Assembly (NCBI GenBank): GCA_050943735.1
Contig: JBMNPT010000004.1
Coordinates: 1 to 64,000, forward strand
Reading direction: 5' to 3'
Source of the DNA: JBMNPT01 sp050943735
Lineage (GTDB): Bacteria; Bacillota; Clostridia; Oscillospirales; RGIG577
Length of the DNA stretch: 64,000 bases
Of this stretch, positions 60,869 through 64,000 are shown one piece after another; positions within the stretch are counted from its first letter, which is position 1, and each line of letters begins with the position of its first letter. The translations under genes were made by a program, and so were the position numbers. Below the pieces are notes generated by a model. It did not search any database and was not told the origin of the DNA. It saw only the letters and a list, made by a program, of their open reading frames with translations.

Positions 60869-63800
60869 ATGAAGCAACTGAACAAAAGAATTCTCAGCCT
60901 TCTGCTGACATTGGTAATGCTCATTGCAATGCTGCCCAGCACCGTATGGGCGGTGGTATCTCCGCCCAATAGCAGCTGGGTGGAAAACAAGATTGAAGAA
61001 ATCAACGCGGGGCTGCCTCCAGGACAGCAGTATGTGGTCAATGACTGGTATCCCATCGCCGGTACCGATCTTTACCGCCGTTCACTGACACGCTCCGTAG
61101 ACGGCCCGGAAGGTACTTTTCTGGATGCCATTCTCTTTATTGCTCCCGGTACAGGAGCATCCCCCGGCTCTTCCATGATCCCCGATTATGAGGGTGCCAA
61201 TATGGGACAGCCCTGGACAAGCGCCAAGCCTTCCGCCATCTACATTGCCGATGGTGTAACAGGTGTGGGCGATCATGCCTTTCACGGCATCGACACCCTC
61301 ACCAAACTGGAAATTCAGGATTCCACCGACCTGGTTCGCATCGGTGAATCGGCCTTCAACGGCTGTGATCAATTGCATTTCAGCGCTCAAAACCCACTGG
61401 ACCTCTCCTCTGTGACCATACTGGAACCCTATGCTTTCAATGGATGTTCCAGTCTCTCCAGCGTCACTCTGGGCTCCGGACTGAAAACCATCTCTGACTA
61501 CGCTTTCAATGCCTGCGGACTGTCAAAAATTGAAATTCCCCAGGGCGTGACCACCATTGGGAAATATGCTTTTGCCTCCAATGGATTCAGCGGTCAGGGC
61601 GAACTCGTTCTGCCTGAAGGACTGGTTACCATTGATGACAATGCTTTTTACCGGGCCTTGAACTTTAGCCCAAACAGCGGTTTTACCGCTTTGACCATTC
61701 CTTCCACCGTCACCACCATTGGCACACAGGCCTTCTACAATCACCGCCAAATGACAACCGTAACGGTAAACGCTACCGCTCCCACTCTGCAAAAACCCGG
61801 TGCCGCTGCGTTTGGTAAATCTCAAAGCGATGCCTATTACATCATCACAGATGTCACCCATGAGGGCGCGGAACAGATTGTCTACAAAGATGTTGCGGTG
61901 GGAACCCGTTTTCTCACGTCTGATGATGAAACAGCTGAGCTTTTTGAAAACGAATACAACTGCTATCTGGGTGATTTAACACCGCTGGAATATGTGGACA
62001 CTGTACCAGCCACCTGTACCGAGGACGGGTATGACATCTATCAAACCACATTGACCCACATCGAAACAGAAGGAAAACATCCTGTGGTGGAAACTCACAT
62101 CACCATTCCCTTCATTGGACATACATACGTAGCAGCCCCCGACCAGGACCCCACCTGTACCCTTCCGGGCTACACCGTGCAGGTCTGTACCAACGAGCAA
62201 AACCATCTGGTGCCTGAGGGGACCTGCTCTGCTCCTCAAATATTGACTCCCATTCCCGGTTCTCAGCCTTTGGGACACCGTTATCAGGTGGGAGAAAATG
62301 GAGTGACCAATCCCACCATCAAAAAGGACAATTCTCAGCCCACCACAGTCACGTATACCTGTGCCAACTACAGTGAGGACCCTGCTCAGAACCATCATGA
62401 TGGAACTGAACCTACCTATACCTGGCAAATCCCTGCCACCACCCTGGTGGCCAGCACCGCAAATACATTGGAAGATTTGACTCTCCCCACTGTATCCAGC
62501 GTAGGCAATTCCACTACTGCCCGGCTGTATTGGCCCTCTTCTGTGGACACTGACGCGCCTTTGGAACCCGGCACACATTACTATGAAGTGGGACTGTATG
62601 TCACAGCCAGCACCGCTTTCCCCGCTTATGAGAACGATACTTTTCTCATTGAAGTACAGGTGGAAAAGAAATCTCTGGACTTCTCCCACATTGATTTTGT
62701 AAATGAAGTGCGCTATGCGGCTTTGAACAATGGGGAGTTTCATGTAGATGGCGCCCCCAATGAAACCACTCAAATCAATGTGGAATACCGTCCCAAAAAC
62801 GGCGGGGATGACCAGTGGACCACCAGTCAACCTCCCGAGGCTTCCGGAGCCGATGCCGCTGAATACGAAGTGCGCATCACCTATGAGTTTGACAACCTGA
62901 AATACAAACTGGATCTGACCAATCCCGCTCTTTTGCCGTCCAGTGAATACACGCTGGCTCAGGGAACAACCGCAAATACTGCCACCATCACCGGCCCTTA
63001 TGAAGTTCGTTCTCTGAAACCAGAAGATTTGACGGTGACTTCCATTCCAAACCTTTCTTATAAAGGAGAGGGCCAGAGCCAGGCGACTTTGCTTGTGACA
63101 GGTTTGCCTGCCGGTGCCGAAGTGACCGTTTCCTGGACGGAAAACGGTCAGCCGAAGACAGAAACCTTCACATCCGATATCGCCTCTCATAGAATTGCCA
63201 ACATCACAAATGCGGGCACCTATCCCATCACCATCACAGTGAAACACCCATCTTTCGACAGTGGTATCGCCATTCGTCAGGGAACGGGCGTCATCGCCAA
63301 GGCAAAGGTCACTCCACCCTCCCCCATCACCAACCTTCAGCCCTATATTCCAACCTTTGAGCAGACCGGCGTGCCTGACAGTGAGGACAGCCGTTACGCC
63401 GTAACGGGGAATAAAGCCATCAATGCAGGTACACACACTGCCACTGCCACTTTGCATGACCCGGACAACTATCAGTGGACTCAAAATGATCCCAACGGGG
63501 ATGGTGTGGCAGAAATTGAATACACCATTCTGCGGCGTACCCTGACCAAGCCAACCATTCAAACCGGCATGGCAAAGTCGCCCTATACAGGCTCGCCTAA
63601 AGAAGCGCTGACCAATGCCAACGGCGAACTTTCCTACACTTACGACGACCAGGGCGCCCTGACCGCCCAATGGACAGCATATCCCGGCAGTGTGGCCTAC
63701 ACCGCCACCAATGCCAAAAAAACCGACGCGGATACCTATGAAGTGAAAGTATCGCTTGCAGACAAGGACAACTACCGGTGGGTTGGTTCTGCCCTGGATA

Positions 63801-64000
63801 CAGAAGATTACACCCTCAGCTGGACCATCGACCCCAAGCAGATCACCGCACCCACTGCGTCTGTGCAGAATGATCAATACACCGGCACAGCGTACAACGC
63901 AGGTGAAAAGATCACACTAGCTTCCCATTCGGACGACTCCGAAGGCATTTTGGTGCTGGGAAGCGATCACCGCTATTACACTTCGGAAACCTCCTCCACC
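60869..64000 (+). CDS. Large secreted BspA-like LRR surface protein (partial, runs off right edge)
   Basis: An open frame of 1044 codons with no stop before the window end, starting at ATG 60869 with AGGAGGA eight bases upstream. A signal peptide (KRILSLLLTLVMLIAMLPST, cleavage near VWA) is followed by BspA-type leucine-rich repeats at about 110-310: AFHGIDTLTKLEI, AFNGCSSLSSVTL, AFNACGLSKIEIP, AFYNHRQMTTVTV. After about 360 come Ig-like/MBG-type beta modules rich in Thr, Pro and Asn, with recurring phrases such as TYEVKVSLADKDNYRWVG and AGTHTATATLHDPDNYQW. Such proteins bind host or matrix ligands; an anchor (SLH or LPXTG) would be beyond the window. It is the only plus-strand gene. Confidence 0.88.
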   Translation, partial: MKQLNKRILSLLLTLVMLIAMLPSTVWAVVSPPNSSWVENKIEEINAGLPPGQQYVVNDWYPIAGTDLYRRSLTRSVDGPEGTFLDAILFIAPGTGASPGSSMIPDYEGANMGQPWTSAKPSAIYIADGVTGVGDHAFHGIDTLTKLEIQDSTDLVRIGESAFNGCDQLHFSAQNPLDLSSVTILEPYAFNGCSSLSSVTLGSGLKTISDYAFNACGLSKIEIPQGVTTIGKYAFASNGFSGQGELVLPEGLVTIDDNAFYRALNFSPNSGFTALTIPSTVTTIGTQAFYNHRQMTTVTVNATAPTLQKPGAAAFGKSQSDAYYIITDVTHEGAEQIVYKDVAVGTRFLTSDDETAELFENEYNCYLGDLTPLEYVDTVPATCTEDGYDIYQTTLTHIETEGKHPVVETHITIPFIGHTYVAAPDQDPTCTLPGYTVQVCTNEQNHLVPEGTCSAPQILTPIPGSQPLGHRYQVGENGVTNPTIKKDNSQPTTVTYTCANYSEDPAQNHHDGTEPTYTWQIPATTLVASTANTLEDLTLPTVSSVGNSTTARLYWPSSVDTDAPLEPGTHYYEVGLYVTASTAFPAYENDTFLIEVQVEKKSLDFSHIDFVNEVRYAALNNGEFHVDGAPNETTQINVEYRPKNGGDDQWTTSQPPEASGADAAEYEVRITYEFDNLKYKLDLTNPALLPSSEYTLAQGTTANTATITGPYEVRSLKPEDLTVTSIPNLSYKGEGQSQATLLVTGLPAGAEVTVSWTENGQPKTETFTSDIASHRIANITNAGTYPITITVKHPSFDSGIAIRQGTGVIAKAKVTPPSPITNLQPYIPTFEQTGVPDSEDSRYAVTGNKAINAGTHTATATLHDPDNYQWTQNDPNGDGVAEIEYTILRRTLTKPTIQTGMAKSPYTGSPKEALTNANGELSYTYDDQGALTAQWTAYPGSVAYTATNAKKTDADTYEVKVSLADKDNYRWVGSALDTEDYTLSWTIDPKQITAPTASVQNDQYTGTAYNAGEKITLASHSDDSEGILVLGSDHRYYTSETSST

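Noticed and set aside
61976..63877. A 633-codon minus-strand frame inside the surface protein gene
   Set aside because: The plus-strand frame has a signal peptide, a strong ribosome site and LRR repeats. The minus frame is Gly/Val/Cys-rich without domains and looks like a mirror of Thr/Pro-rich codons.

Overview
The window looks like chromosome of a low-to-mid GC Gram-positive anaerobe, most likely a gut Clostridia of the Oscillospiraceae type. The evidence is the gene content: a SepF/YggT/YlmH/DivIVA division cluster, FabK as enoyl reductase, a bacterial V-type ATPase, split transketolase, an ATGA-coupled comEC-holA-rnmV unit, DUF4830 and RicF-like proteins, strong GGAGG ribosome sites, and TTG/GTG starts. 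This taxon is inferred from gene content, not from a marker search. Almost everything is transcribed from the minus strand. Only the last gene, a large surface protein that runs off the right edge, is on the plus strand. No rRNA, tRNA or CRISPR array was seen.

Layout. 1-964 is an accessory scar: a holin fragment joined to a 3'-truncated DUF4268 gene. 965-7161 holds an unknown gene, a ROK regulator, an S41 protease, an M23 murein hydrolase and ftsX/ftsE (division and wall remodelling). 7221-11148 has a PucR-type regulator, an orphan MalK-like ATPase with ruined catalytic motifs, rsuA behind a striking inverted repeat, and a DUF4830 protein. 11272-13344 is a non-canonical EF-G. 13593-15940 is a SsuABC-like importer, followed by a CatA-like acetyltransferase. 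16761-25393 is a nine-gene V-type ATPase operon with a Na+-type rotor ring and a consensus promoter. 25877-42782 is a long housekeeping run: miaB, ylbF, mutS, mutL, miaA, a HlyD-like adaptor, yggS, sepF, yggT, ylmH, divIVA, ileS, lspA, rluD, HAD phosphatase. 42929-52146 is a complete type II fatty acid synthesis operon (fabD-H-K-G-F, accB, fabZ, accC-D-A, acpP). 52347-57391 holds a 3D-domain protein and comEC-holA-rnmV. 57496-60382 holds a Zn dehydrogenase and split transketolase. 60869 onward is a BspA-like leucine-rich-repeat surface protein.

How it fits together: the FAS operon supplies malonyl-CoA (AccABCD) and acyl chains (Fab proteins on AcpP) for membranes. FtsEX with the M23 hydrolase, SepF and DivIVA serve division and wall growth. 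The V-ATPase links ATP to Na+ across the membrane. MutSL, MiaAB, Rsu/Rlu, IleS and RicF cover repair, tRNA/rRNA modification and RNA processing.

Points most worth a second look: (a) accA appears to carry a one-base deletion that splits an otherwise well-formed gene; (b) a perfect 16-bp inverted repeat spans the rsuA promoter and start codon and could silence read-through mRNA; (c) an 8-3-8 palindrome sits at the predicted start point of the fatty acid operon; (d) the MalK-like ATPase has lost signature, Walker B Glu and switch His; (e) the DUF4268/holin fusion scar at the left edge; (f) a possible small hydrophobic peptide and structured leaders in the divergent region 60383-60868. No clearly new multi-gene system was recognised.
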